Shown one piece after another: positions 9,843 to 20,503 of a DNA stretch of 64,000 nt (position 1 is the first letter of the stretch; every line of letters begins with the position of its first letter). The DNA comes from Thermoplasmata archaeon. Its GTDB lineage: Archaea > Thermoplasmatota > Thermoplasmata > Thermoplasmatales > GCA-001856825. Under the pieces are notes generated by a model. The model was not told the DNA's origin. It saw only the letters and a list, made by a program, of their open reading frames with translations, and ran no database searches. The DNA lies in assembly GCA_021792255.1 (NCBI GenBank), contig JAJYUZ010000001.1, positions 310,001 through 374,000 of the forward strand, written 5' to 3'. Made by a program: the position numbers and the translations under genes.

Positions 9843-10955
9843 TTATTTTACTTCATTCTCGTACATTTCAGAGATAAGATCTGAGATGGCGGGAGATGCC
9901 GTCAAGCCTGGCGATTCTATTCCAATAAGATTTATGAGTCCTGGCAGTCCATTCCCTTCCTCATTCATTATCACGAAATCCTTGAATGAATCGTTCGGTC
10001 CTTGAATCTTGGGTCTTATCCCAGAAGAATCTTCGTTTATCTGGGCGTTATCAATAGAAGGTAGATAGCCCCTTACGTCCTTACGGAACTCTTCTTCCCT
10101 GGTCTCAACCCTGTAATCTATTTTGTCGACGTAATACGAGTTTGGTCCCATTTTGATCGAGCCAGAAATGTCTGGAGTAAGGTGTATTCCGAGTCCCGCC
10201 CCTGCAGGAACTGGATACACTAAACGCCTTACCAGAGGAGTGCCGGTTATTCTAAAGTAGTCGCCTTTGCAATAATGGAGGCGGTATCCAAGTCTGTCCA
10301 CGTCCAGTCCCGCCATCTCTGCAACTCTATCAGCGTATAAGCCCGCAGAATTAATGACAGTATTCGCCACGATTACGAATTCGTCGTTTGAGCTCCTCGC
10401 AGTAATCTCATATCCTGAATTTCCTTTCCTTATCGACTTGACAACAGTATTTGTCGAAATAATTGCGCCGTTTATGCCGATCTTAGCTTGATAGTAATTC
10501 ATGAGTTCATCGGGTTCTACTATGCCGGAAGAAGGAGAATATAAGGCCCGGTCTGCTGCGACATTCGGTTCCATCTTTTTGATCTGATCACTGTCAAGGA
10601 GCTCCAAGTCCAGTATCCCATTTTCTTCCCCCTGCCTCTTGAGTTTTTCTATCTCCTTTATCTCTCTTTCTCCTCTCGCTACCGTCAGCTTACCCAGTCT
10701 CTTGTAAGGAATTCTATTCCTCCCACAAAGGTCGTACATTTTCCTATTTCCTTTGACGCACAGTTCTGCCTTCAGGGAATCCCTGGGATAGTGAATTCCG
10801 GAATGGATGACGCCGCTATTGTGGCTACTCACTTCCTGGCCAACTCTCTTGTTCTTTTCAAATATGAAAACGTCTTTGTTAAGCTCGGAAAGTTTGGCAG
10901 CGATTGCGAGCCCTACCACGCCCCCTCCGATTATCACTATATTTGCTCTTTCCAT
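9843..10955 (-). CDS. lhgO: L-2-hydroxyglutarate oxidase-like FAD-dependent oxidoreductase
   Basis: 370 aa; IVIIGGGVVGLAIA, VSSHNSGVIHSGIHYPRDSLKAELCVKGN, GPNDSFKDFVI, GIESPGLTASPAI. Confidence 0.9.
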   Translation of the reverse strand: MERANIVIIGGGVVGLAIAAKLSELNKDVFIFEKNKRVGQEVSSHNSGVIHSGIHYPRDSLKAELCVKGNRKMYDLCGRNRIPYKRLGKLTVARGEREIKEIEKLKRQGEENGILDLELLDSDQIKKMEPNVAADRALYSPSSGIVEPDELMNYYQAKIGINGAIISTNTVVKSIRKGNSGYEITARSSNDEFVIVANTVINSAGLYADRVAEMAGLDVDRLGYRLHYCKGDYFRITGTPLVRRLVYPVPAGAGLGIHLTPDISGSIKMGPNSYYVDKIDYRVETREEEFRKDVRGYLPSIDNAQINEDSSGIRPKIQGPNDSFKDFVIMNEEGNGLPGLINLIGIESPGLTASPAISDLISEMYENEVK

Positions 10956-11070
10956 GGATTACAGGAATGAAATCTGTTTTAATGGAAGTTCTTTTTGGTG
11001 TTTTCGACCTGACTGCTAACATATCGCTATAAATGTCAGATCGGAGGACTTAGTACGAATGACCCTTAAC

Positions 11071-12870
11071 TCATTCTGCCTTGCCCGAAAATGTATTTAA
11101 GCTTCTCCTGTAGAGCTCCGTGAAAATACCCTCCTCCTTTGATAGATAGTCTAGGGTACCCTCCTGGACAACCATGCCTTTTTCCAAAACGATAATCCTG
11201 TCTGCAAGAGTGATGAGAGAGAATCTGTGGGAGATTAGAATCAGGGTCCCGTTCTTAGTATAATTTCTCATTGCAGTGATTATGCTCTTTTCAGACTTCG
11301 AATCTATCTGGGCGGTAGCCTCGTCCATGATTATGATATCGGGATTTCGGACAAACGCCCTCATTATTGAGACTGCCTGTCTCTGTCCCTCAGAAAGATT
11401 CCTGCCCATTTCTCCTACAGGAGAGTCTAAACCCTTTGGAAGCGAGTGGAAGATTTCATTCATTCCGTATCTTTTGATGAGCGACAGAACCTCCTCTCTT
11501 GTAATTCCTCTCTTAGAGTATTCGATGTTCTCAAAGATCGAACCATTGAATAGGAAGGGCTCCTGTAGAACGGGGATTATGAGCTTTCTGTACTCTCTCG
11601 TCTCGACACTCCAGAGATTTTTCATGTCTATCGTTATTTCCCCTTCCTCTGGGGATTTAAACTTCAATATGACGTTCGTGAGGGTCGTCTTGCCAGCTCC
11701 GGTCCTTCCAACTATCGCAACGCACTCACCTTTCTTTATTTCGATCGAGATGTTTGACAATGCAACACTGCTTTCGTAGGTCGCCTTAATCTTGTCCGTA
11801 ATTATGGAATCCGAGAATGCCGGGATCGGATCTTTCCCGAAATCACTATCAGGGTTGCTATCTATGATGCTGTAAATTCTCGAAGCTCCTACGACAGAAT
11901 TCTGGTAAGTATTGTAGAGTTGTGATAGCTGTACGATAGGATTGAAAAACTGCTGAACGTACGCAATGAATGCAACGACGATTCCTAGACTGATCTGACC
12001 ATTTAGCAGAGAAATCGATCCCTCGTAGATTACGAGGACCATTCCCACTGCCTCTATTACCCTTATAATCGAACTATAAAATGATGACAACCGAGTAGCG
12101 ACCATGTTTGCTCTGAAATTATCGGAATTGAGTGATTCGAATTTGCTCTCCGTGTGTGACTCGATATTGAATGCTTTTACGGTCCTGATCGCTGCAATCG
12201 TTTCTGCCAGATTCCCGGTTATGGCTGCTATCGCCCTCCTCGTCCTGAGATAATTTGATCTAACTCTCGTTTGCAATGTGATCGTAAAAATTCCAAGTAT
12301 GGGCATGACGATAAGACTGTAGAGGGCAAGTCTCGTATCAAGATGAAACATTATTCCTGCAGCAATGATTATGGTCGTGACCCCTGAAATCACTTGAGGA
12401 AGCTGGTAAGTGAGAAAGTCGGAAATTGACTCAGAATCGTTCGAAATTCTGCTTATCAGATACCCGACCTTAACCTTGCTGAAGAACTCGAGGGGAACTC
12501 TCTGCAATTTCTCGAATGACCTGTCCCTCATTCTCTTGATCACTCCCTGAGCGACCTTGGTTGAGCTGAGCGCCATCCACCTGTTGCTGAAAAACTGAAC
12601 GAAATATAGCAGGAAGAAGAGGGTCGCATACACCAGGAGTAAGTGTGCATTCCTAGACAGAATAGAATTTACGGCAAATCCTAGAGCTAGAGGATAAAGC
12701 ACCCCGGCGATAGCCGTGACCACTACCGAGATGACAAACTGCGCAGATTCCTTCTTCCAGTAAAAGATGTCCTTGACCATTCTGAGCATTGTTCTTTTCC
12801 CTTTCTCCGGTTTTAGGAACTTGTCCTCTAAAGCATCATATCCTGTCGACATACCGACCCTCCTCCCCAT
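11071..12870 (-). CDS. ABC exporter half-transporter (TMD-NBD)
   Basis: 599 aa; Walker A GRTGAGKTT, signature LSEGQRQ, Walker B IIIMDEAT, H-loop ISHR. Confidence 0.92.
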   Translation of the reverse strand: MGRRVGMSTGYDALEDKFLKPEKGKRTMLRMVKDIFYWKKESAQFVISVVVTAIAGVLYPLALGFAVNSILSRNAHLLLVYATLFFLLYFVQFFSNRWMALSSTKVAQGVIKRMRDRSFEKLQRVPLEFFSKVKVGYLISRISNDSESISDFLTYQLPQVISGVTTIIIAAGIMFHLDTRLALYSLIVMPILGIFTITLQTRVRSNYLRTRRAIAAITGNLAETIAAIRTVKAFNIESHTESKFESLNSDNFRANMVATRLSSFYSSIIRVIEAVGMVLVIYEGSISLLNGQISLGIVVAFIAYVQQFFNPIVQLSQLYNTYQNSVVGASRIYSIIDSNPDSDFGKDPIPAFSDSIITDKIKATYESSVALSNISIEIKKGECVAIVGRTGAGKTTLTNVILKFKSPEEGEITIDMKNLWSVETREYRKLIIPVLQEPFLFNGSIFENIEYSKRGITREEVLSLIKRYGMNEIFHSLPKGLDSPVGEMGRNLSEGQRQAVSIMRAFVRNPDIIIMDEATAQIDSKSEKSIITAMRNYTKNGTLILISHRFSLITLADRIIVLEKGMVVQEGTLDYLSKEEGIFTELYRRSLNTFSGKAE

Positions 12871-14563
12871 AAGTTTCTTCCTTGAGCTCCCCTTCTTCTA
12901 TCACAAGCACCTTGTTGGCAAATGATAATGCAGAGGCTCTAAGACTGATCATCAGAATTATCGTGTCCTTGAGCGATGCCTTCAGATTGTCAAATATGCT
13001 GATCTCTGTGTCAGGATCCACGCTGGACGTGGCATCATCGAGGATCAGTATCAAAGGATTCCTGAGAACTGCCCTAGCTATCGCAATCCGCTGTCTTTGC
13101 CCACCAGAAAGAGTGATTCCCCTCTCGCCTATGACCGTATCATATTTCAGAGGAAGGGACTCTATAAATTCCGAGATCGATGCAAGTGCGGATGCTCTCT
13201 TTACCTCGGCGTCGGAGGCCTGAATTCCAAACAGAATGTTTTCCTTGATGGTACCGGACAACAGAATTATCTCTTGTGGTACTATTGATATTCTGCTCCT
13301 AAGCAGACTAATAGGAATGTCCTTGATGTTTCTCGATCCTATAGAAATGACTCCGGAGTCAGAATCATAATATCTAGTTATCAAGTTTACCATCGAGGTC
13401 TTGCCTGCACCCGTCTTTCCCGTAATTCCAATGAACTCTCCCGGAAGGGCTCTGAAGGTCACGTCTTTCAGAATAACGATATCACCTCTGGTGAACCTTA
13501 CGTGATCGAAACCTAGCATACCCGGGAGAAGACTTTCGCCGGAGCTAGCAACATCCTCCTCTCCGCCGGAAGCTGTTATCTCCTGTATCCTTCCGATTGC
13601 TGCCCTGGAATTTTCAGAAAACACTATCATTCTGCCTAGGAATGATACCGGGCTCGTCAGCATGGCGAATATTGTCACCGCCGCCACCAGACCACCAACA
13701 CTAGTCCTGTTGACCAGATCTAAATACCCTCCAAAACCGATAACAGAGCTAGATACCACGGCAACCGCCAAAGGCATGAGATTGTTGAAGGTGTTCCTCG
13801 ATTTTACTACCCTATAGTTTTCATCGTAGTACTCCTTGGTCATTGCAGAGTACTTATCCACTTCCTGGTTCTCGGCTGCCAAGCCTCTTACGACCCTTTG
13901 ACCGACTACGTTCTCTTGAAGGGTCTCTCCAAGCTTTCCGTAAGTCGTCCTTATCTCCTTCCATATTGGTCTCTGTCTCCTAGACGAAAGCATGCCCAGG
14001 ATGATCAAGACCGGAACTATCAGAGCGAGAAGGAGGGAGAACAAGGGAGATACAAGAAAGAGAAGAACGAAAGCTTCGATGATTAGGAATATTGTAGGAA
14101 ACAAGTTTGTGAACATGGATAGATTGAAATTCCGTGTTGCCTCGATGTCCATGGTCCCTCTCGAAAGCAAGTCTCCGGAAGTTTGTGTTTCAAAGAACAA
14201 AAACCGCTTCCTTACAAGATGGGCGACGAGATCCTTTCTCAGATTGAACGCGAACGTCTGGCTTATGTACTGCCCCCCATAGTTGACTATGAAACTCACC
14301 ATGCCCGAAATGGAGTAGGCTATGACGATCAGAATGCTTATGTGAAGTATTGATGAATAATCTCCAGCTTCGAGTGCTGAAACAGCATCTCCTATGTAGA
14401 TTGGGACGAGAAGGAGAGTAAAATTTGAGACCATTCCAGCTACTATGACCAACGTGAAAATTCCCCGCCTGTTCTTCAGATAGGGTCTGGCAAAAAGTAC
14501 TGGTTCGAACACTTTCAAGAATGATCCTAATCTCACCTTTAGTTGCACTCGGTCAACAGACAT
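12836..14563 (-). CDS. ABC exporter half-transporter (TMD-NBD), degenerate NBD
   Basis: 575 aa; Walker A GKTGAGKTS, LSGGQRQR, LILILDDATSSVD; overlaps the 599-aa partner. Confidence 0.92.
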   Translation of the reverse strand: MSVDRVQLKVRLGSFLKVFEPVLFARPYLKNRRGIFTLVIVAGMVSNFTLLLVPIYIGDAVSALEAGDYSSILHISILIVIAYSISGMVSFIVNYGGQYISQTFAFNLRKDLVAHLVRKRFLFFETQTSGDLLSRGTMDIEATRNFNLSMFTNLFPTIFLIIEAFVLLFLVSPLFSLLLALIVPVLIILGMLSSRRQRPIWKEIRTTYGKLGETLQENVVGQRVVRGLAAENQEVDKYSAMTKEYYDENYRVVKSRNTFNNLMPLAVAVVSSSVIGFGGYLDLVNRTSVGGLVAAVTIFAMLTSPVSFLGRMIVFSENSRAAIGRIQEITASGGEEDVASSGESLLPGMLGFDHVRFTRGDIVILKDVTFRALPGEFIGITGKTGAGKTSMVNLITRYYDSDSGVISIGSRNIKDIPISLLRSRISIVPQEIILLSGTIKENILFGIQASDAEVKRASALASISEFIESLPLKYDTVIGERGITLSGGQRQRIAIARAVLRNPLILILDDATSSVDPDTEISIFDNLKASLKDTIILMISLRASALSFANKVLVIEEGELKEETYGEEGRYVDRI

Positions 14564-14785
14564 TGTTTGGTTTTTCTCCCTGACTTATGATTTCCGAGAT
14601 GATGGCTGTAGATATTATTTTTTGGATTAGGGCAATAAATTTTCTATTGAATTTTTGGGAGTTTTGAATCTGTAATTGGCATCGATCCTAGAGAGCGGTG
14701 AAAGAAATTCTAGACTATCTCTTCATTTTTACATTCACCTTTTTGCTACGCTAATGATTAAATAGAGTGTCCGTCATGTCAAAAC

Positions 14786-17263
14786 ATGACGCGGAAATTA
14801 CTCGTCTTTTTGGTGCTTGTGATTTCAGTCGTAATGCTCGTGCCTGGCATTTCGATGCTCCAAAATTCTCACGCACCTACGGCCATAAAAACGCCTTCTA
14901 TCACGTCGGTCAGTCCCGCCGGTCTCGGAACAAACATCGTAAGCAGCCCACCAACCACGTATAAGCACTATTTCCCACCGAACTTCAATGCAAGGACTAA
15001 GGAAGTTAATGGTGTTGTGACGCCTCTGTACTCGACAAGCCCTGCTCCAATGGGAGTTGGTTCATGGGGAATCACCAACAATTCTGGTGCGATTACTGGA
15101 TATGTTCTCAACACATCAAGTTTTGAGGGGACTGCGGTTCTAAACAATCTTACGACGGTAGACTTGACGAACGACGGACCTGATCAGTACACGATGCAGC
15201 TCAATACGATATTAAGAAACGTTACGCTCTTTGGGAATTCGAGCTTCGTCTTCTGGAATCAGAATGTAGTTCTCTACACGGCACACAATCACACTCTGAC
15301 TTTCGAAGACAATATTTGGAATTTCACTAGCTCTTCTTTCCTTATGAATAATAACACCTTTTACAGCTATGATGGCAACCTTATTGCTCCATACTATTAC
15401 TACGCAGTCGGACCCTCCCTGTCAGTGAGTTACCCATTCACCGTTCACCTTTTCCTCAATTCTACCATGATAAACAACAGAGATGCAGTTTTCTTCAATT
15501 ACTCAGTAATTTCTTCTAACGGGACATACACAGGTTCCTATGACAGAGTCATTTTCAACAGCACCTACGGAATGCCTTCGACTTTCAGTACTCCTACTGC
15601 ATACTACCAGATAAACGGATTCCAAGTCACCCCTAACGGGTTTTTGCCATATGACGCAGAACTCATGATAGGAGGACCTGGAGGAGGAAGTACGACAAAC
15701 GTATTCTCCATAAACGGTACTATGACCTTATCATACCTTCCATCCGGATCAACGACCAGCCAGTACATTTCTGTGCCTTCCGCATATGACTTTGGAACGG
15801 ACACTGGTGAGACAGCATCCGGCATTGCAGAATGGTGGACTGGAAATACCGTTCACTTAGGTACGGGACCTTCCTTACTCTATCCAATGTGGAATATATC
15901 TTCGAATTCGGGGTACCAGACCTTGTCCGGTACTGTGACTCCGTCCAATTCGTTTATCTTCATGAGCAATGGGACGTTCAGTGATCCTTATGCAGCTTGG
16001 GCTCCGGTCAACAATGATGGATCGTTCAATTATCAGCTTGCTCCTGGAATTTACTCTGGAAGGGTTCTGATGAGCGACTATGTTCCTCAGAATTTCTCAT
16101 TCACTTCATCCGCATCCGTGAGCATATCTCTTGTGAAGAACACTGCAAAGGGCATCTACACACCTCTGGTCGCTATGAACAACCAGCAACTCCAGTATAT
16201 CTCTTCGAGCGGAAATGGTACCCAGGGCAACCCTTACGTGATTGAAAACAACCAGTACTTTGCCATAGATCCTCTGTTCTGGGAATGGAATGACTATCTC
16301 TTCCCTGTGTTCTCCGGTATATTGCTTGTGGACACCAGCGCATATGTGCTGATATCGCATGCAGCGCCATTCCTGATATACTATCCATCCTTCACGTACC
16401 CGGTTTTGGACTATTACGGCCTTCCAACCTATAACTTCATGCCAACGGAACTCTACGGCACTTCGCACGTTTCTATAATGAACAGTCAGTATACGGGATG
16501 GTTCCCTTCGGCTTTCCAGTCAACCTACGGTTATCCGGTGATAGGAAATGTAATCACTTGGAATGCCTCTTCTACTCTGATAGCAAACAATGACTTCCTC
16601 GATATGGGCGCCTCAGTTACTGTATATGGAGGATCAGGCAACCTGATCTGGGGGAACTATTTTGAGCAGAGTGAGCCGATCGCACCAGCTGGTTTACTTG
16701 CGTTCGGACCCGATCCGATTGGACTGACAATATATTCTTCGGACAACACGATATTCAACAACAATTTCTACGTTCTTATCACGACCTTGTCTCCTGCGTA
16801 CAACATATACAACGGAGCAACAACGCTCTATAACAACACCTGGAATGTCACGGCTGAGCCTTCTACAACCGCCACAGCGTTCAACGGTCAGTCTCTATCA
16901 GGCAGCGTAGTGGACAATGGTTACGTCTCTGGAAACGTCTACTGGGATGAAATCCCAGGACAGCCTTACAACGATTCTGGATTCGTCGCCAGCGGCTATG
17001 ATTATTCACCGGTCGTTCCGAATGTGTACAACGTCACAGTAACGTTAAACAACCTCAAACCCGGAATGACGGCAAACGTATATCTCGTCCAGGATAGTCA
17101 GTACCAATATCTTTTCGAGAACTCGGGTACCTCCACTGTGACAGTTCCGACTTTCAACGGAACTTACTTCATTGTAGTCGTTGCCCAGGGACAGTTCTAC
17201 TTCGATTACAAACAGACAGTAACAGTCAACGGAAACTCAGTAGCAGTCACAATAAACCTTTGA
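14786..17263 (+). CDS. Thermopsin-family (peptidase A5) secreted acid protease
   Basis: 825 aa; signal peptide, PAPMGVGSWGITNNSG, ELMIGGPGGGSTTNVF, C-terminal beta-rich region. Confidence 0.88.
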   Translation: MTRKLLVFLVLVISVVMLVPGISMLQNSHAPTAIKTPSITSVSPAGLGTNIVSSPPTTYKHYFPPNFNARTKEVNGVVTPLYSTSPAPMGVGSWGITNNSGAITGYVLNTSSFEGTAVLNNLTTVDLTNDGPDQYTMQLNTILRNVTLFGNSSFVFWNQNVVLYTAHNHTLTFEDNIWNFTSSSFLMNNNTFYSYDGNLIAPYYYYAVGPSLSVSYPFTVHLFLNSTMINNRDAVFFNYSVISSNGTYTGSYDRVIFNSTYGMPSTFSTPTAYYQINGFQVTPNGFLPYDAELMIGGPGGGSTTNVFSINGTMTLSYLPSGSTTSQYISVPSAYDFGTDTGETASGIAEWWTGNTVHLGTGPSLLYPMWNISSNSGYQTLSGTVTPSNSFIFMSNGTFSDPYAAWAPVNNDGSFNYQLAPGIYSGRVLMSDYVPQNFSFTSSASVSISLVKNTAKGIYTPLVAMNNQQLQYISSSGNGTQGNPYVIENNQYFAIDPLFWEWNDYLFPVFSGILLVDTSAYVLISHAAPFLIYYPSFTYPVLDYYGLPTYNFMPTELYGTSHVSIMNSQYTGWFPSAFQSTYGYPVIGNVITWNASSTLIANNDFLDMGASVTVYGGSGNLIWGNYFEQSEPIAPAGLLAFGPDPIGLTIYSSDNTIFNNNFYVLITTLSPAYNIYNGATTLYNNTWNVTAEPSTTATAFNGQSLSGSVVDNGYVSGNVYWDEIPGQPYNDSGFVASGYDYSPVVPNVYNVTVTLNNLKPGMTANVYLVQDSQYQYLFENSGTSTVTVPTFNGTYFIVVVAQGQFYFDYKQTVTVNGNSVAVTINL

Positions 17264-17320
17264 TCACTTTTCTTTCTCCTTTTTTTTCTTTTTCTTTTTA
17301 AAACCAAGATTATTTATGCC
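17264..17320 (+). terminator. Oligo-T/pyrimidine tract, likely archaeal terminator
   Basis: cttttctttctccttttttttctttttcttttt immediately after the thermopsin stop. Confidence 0.55.
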
Positions 17321-17330
17321 ATTTTTATGA

Positions 17331-18098
17331 TTGATATCCCGTATGGATTATGGTTACACCAGCATCATAGGCAAGACCAGGGAAAAAGATGAAGACTCGT
17401 TATTGATCCTCTCGGCACTGTCTTCGTCGAATCAGACTAGCGAGGAGAGGATCCTGGCAGTGGTTGCTGATGGCATGGGTGGAGGGGAATCGGGAGAGAT
17501 CGCTAGCAAGATAGCAGTGGATGCATTCAAGAGCTCCCTTGGTCCTCTAATTCTCAGAGACAAATATCGGAGCATGGAGATTAGGGATATGATGAAGGAA
17601 AGCTTTGTTAGGGCAAATTCCGATATATTGCAGTATGCGAGGGTACAAAACTTCTACTTGATGGGCACAACCGCGACAACCGTGTTCCTCTCTGGGGATC
17701 ACTTGGCTGTCGGAAACATAGGAGACTCTAGAACGTACATTTTTGACTCAAATGGACACACCAAATTCAGAACCAGAGATCACACTTATGTCCAAGGGCT
17801 TGTAGATTCAAAAGAGATTTCCGCGGAAGATGCGCGAAGTGATCCCCGCAGAAACGAACTCACTAGGGCGCTGGGAATAGAAGCAGTTGCTTCACCCGAT
17901 TACTACAGAATAAAAATTAGAAGCGGGGACTCTATCCTGCTCTGCTGTGATGGATTATGGGAAGCTTACAGCGATGAGGAAATCGGAATGTCTGTCGCTT
18001 CTCAAGCTCCCGCTCAAGAAATTGCGAATAGCCTTACGGCATCTGCGAACGAGAAAGACGGGAGTGACAACATCTCCATGATACTTATCAGAACATAG
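17331..18098 (+). CDS. PP2C-family protein serine/threonine phosphatase
   Basis: GKTREKDEDSLL, VVADGMGGGESGEIAS, VGNIGDSRTYI, DGSDNISMILI. Confidence 0.93.
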   Translation: MISRMDYGYTSIIGKTREKDEDSLLILSALSSSNQTSEERILAVVADGMGGGESGEIASKIAVDAFKSSLGPLILRDKYRSMEIRDMMKESFVRANSDILQYARVQNFYLMGTTATTVFLSGDHLAVGNIGDSRTYIFDSNGHTKFRTRDHTYVQGLVDSKEISAEDARSDPRRNELTRALGIEAVASPDYYRIKIRSGDSILLCCDGLWEAYSDEEIGMSVASQAPAQEIANSLTASANEKDGSDNISMILIRT

Positions 18099-18187
18099 CC
18101 AATCAAACGTGGAGCGCTGTAAATATGCTCTAATTTTTTTAATATATGTAAGAAAGATTTATTAGACTTAACTTCTATCGGTCTATA

Positions 18188-18439
18188 TTGAAAATCGACA
18201 AGAAAGCGAGGGCAGCGATCATAATATTCGCTGAGGGCGTCATTGTCTATTTTATCACCTCCTATTTCATAATAGGTCCTCTTTTCCGAGAGTTCTACGT
18301 CAGCCAGCCCGTGGTCGGTCAGCTTCCGTATATTACTGCTTACATTTCGGTGGGAATTGCAGCCGCGTTCACTAGCATAGCCCTGGTCGTCTACCCTGCA
18401 TTGAAGTTTAGAGAGTCTGGTGAGGAAGTTGGACAATAA
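18188..18439 (+). CDS. Small two-TM protein at the head of the cytochrome oxidase operon
   Basis: 83 aa from TTG start; two hydrophobic helices; overlaps coxII start. Confidence 0.6.
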   Translation: MKIDKKARAAIIIFAEGVIVYFITSYFIIGPLFREFYVSQPVVGQLPYITAYISVGIAAAFTSIALVVYPALKFRESGEEVGQ

Positions 18440-18866
18440 GACTAAAGTGGAACTGATCTGGATTGTTGCGGTCATTGCAATCCTGGGCTGGGCAGCAGTT
18501 TCGAACGCTTCCTACCTCCACACAAATTCGGTCAATATTGCAAACCCGGTCGGAAGTAGTCCAGAGGGAGTCGTTATCAACGTAACTGGCTATCAATGGG
18601 CTTGGGCCTTCCAGTATCCCAACGGAACTATTAGCACTGATGTTTTGTATCTAAACAATAACACAACCTATACTCTTATGGTCTCAAGCAAGGACGTCAT
18701 CCACGATCTTTACATCCCCCAGTTCGGAGTGAATGTCTACGCGGTGAATGGACATCCTAACCAGATAACGTTCAAGCCTACGAAGGCTGGGACTTACATA
18801 TTTGAATGTGTGGAGTACTGTGGCGAATACCACTACGAGATGAGGGGGACGGTGGTGGTCACTTAA
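18420..18866 (+). CDS. Heme-copper oxidase subunit II (CuA)
   Basis: GYQWAWAFQYPNG, CVEYCGEYHYEM CuA ligand motif. Confidence 0.95.
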   Translation: MRKLDNKTKVELIWIVAVIAILGWAAVSNASYLHTNSVNIANPVGSSPEGVVINVTGYQWAWAFQYPNGTISTDVLYLNNNTTYTLMVSSKDVIHDLYIPQFGVNVYAVNGHPNQITFKPTKAGTYIFECVEYCGEYHYEMRGTVVVT

Positions 18867-20503
18867 TGGGCTTTTCTTTTGAGCTTGCAGTATTTGGTTC
18901 CACCATCGCAATATTGATCATAATGGGATTCCTCCTGTACTATTTTGCAGTCGATTATAGAAGGAACCTTCTCGGTAACGGAAATTCGGAACTTCCGAAG
19001 AAGGAATCCAATGCCATTCTCTCAAAAATGAGTAGGGAACTGAGCTTCACTGCATTCATAATGGACGACAGCAAGTCGATCGGTATCAGGTACATAATTA
19101 CGAGTCTTGCGTTGTTCTTTATAGCGGGACTTGCGGGGATAGGAATGAGATTATCACTCTGGTTTCCAAACCCCAGTTTCCTTACGCCAGTTCAGTACAA
19201 CATCCTTCTCACTGCTCACGGAACGCTTATGTTATACGGGTGGGCAGTCGGAGGTATCCTGGGCCTAAGCTATTATTTGCTTCCTACTTCGATTCGGCTC
19301 AGGAAAGATTCGCTTGGGGTTGTAAGCTCAATAATGTACTGGATGTTCTTGGTTGGCTCACTATTCATTATCTTTTCTAGGAGTACTGCTACTTGGTACT
19401 TTTACTACCCACTGGTCGACCAACTCACCGCATCGGGTGGAGGGACACTTTCCTTCGGTAGTCTCATAGGAGTCATGCTCATACTCGTAGCAACTGTCGT
19501 GTCGAGCATCATATTCCTGAAGATGATCTTCCTTGATAGGGATGAGTCGATCAGGCTGTCAAACCTTCCCCTATTCGCTTGGTCAATTGTATCGACTGCA
19601 TTCTTGATAATCGCTTCCGCTCCAGTATCTATTATCGCAGATGGATTCCTAATATACGACCTCATAAACCCGATATTCTTTCAAGCAGCGAACGGCACTG
19701 CTCTTGCATATGCAATCCTCTTCTGGTTCTGGGGGCATCCTATAGTCTATGTTGCGGTCATACCTGCATTTGGACTCATTTATGAACTTCTTCCGAGATT
19801 TACTGGAACGAAGATATACAGCTACAAGGCGGGAGTTCTTTCCCTGCTGTTGCTCATGGTTCTCAGTGGCACCGTCTGGGGGCACCACCTGTTCAACAGT
19901 GGTCTTGGAACCGTCTGGGACCTTATCTTTTCGACCACCTCTTTCATCGTTGCAGTACCATCAGCTATGTCCGTTTTTAACTGGATAGCGACTATGTGGG
20001 TCGGAAGGATTAGAATTACCGTTCCCACTTTGTTCATAATCAATGCAATTATCGATTTCATCATTGGTGGAGTTTCTGGAGTGATGGCTGCTGATGTCGG
20101 AGTAAATCAGCTCATTCACGGGACTTACGCCATAACCGCACACTTTCACTTCATACTTCTGGGCCTAACGACTGGGATGGCCTTCGCTGCAATCTACGTG
20201 TTGTTTCCTACCCTTACCGGGGGAAGAAATTACAACATTCCAATGGCAAAGGTACACTTCTATCTGACCTCGATTGGTACCTGGGTGATGTCTGGATTTT
20301 GGCTCGTAGGTGGTTTTGCGGGAATGCCGAGAAGAGTCGCAGGTTATTTCGGTATCTTTCAGACTTATCAGGACGCAGCAGCCATAGGAGGAGTCATACT
20401 GGGACTGGGGTATCTGATATTCTTGATAAACTTCCTTTACTCGGGGAGTAGACCAGTTGAGACAGGAACGGGAAACATCCTGGAAGAGGAGGTATCAGCG
20501 TGA
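18866..20503 (+). CDS. Heme-copper oxidase subunit I
   Basis: FWFWGHPIVYVAVIPAFG, GTVWGHHLFNSGL, HGTYAITAHFHFILLG; ORF track begins 18806 but ATG at 18866 overlaps the subunit II stop. Confidence 0.95.
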   Translation: MGFSFELAVFGSTIAILIIMGFLLYYFAVDYRRNLLGNGNSELPKKESNAILSKMSRELSFTAFIMDDSKSIGIRYIITSLALFFIAGLAGIGMRLSLWFPNPSFLTPVQYNILLTAHGTLMLYGWAVGGILGLSYYLLPTSIRLRKDSLGVVSSIMYWMFLVGSLFIIFSRSTATWYFYYPLVDQLTASGGGTLSFGSLIGVMLILVATVVSSIIFLKMIFLDRDESIRLSNLPLFAWSIVSTAFLIIASAPVSIIADGFLIYDLINPIFFQAANGTALAYAILFWFWGHPIVYVAVIPAFGLIYELLPRFTGTKIYSYKAGVLSLLLLMVLSGTVWGHHLFNSGLGTVWDLIFSTTSFIVAVPSAMSVFNWIATMWVGRIRITVPTLFIINAIIDFIIGGVSGVMAADVGVNQLIHGTYAITAHFHFILLGLTTGMAFAAIYVLFPTLTGGRNYNIPMAKVHFYLTSIGTWVMSGFWLVGGFAGMPRRVAGYFGIFQTYQDAAAIGGVILGLGYLIFLINFLYSGSRPVETGTGNILEEEVSA

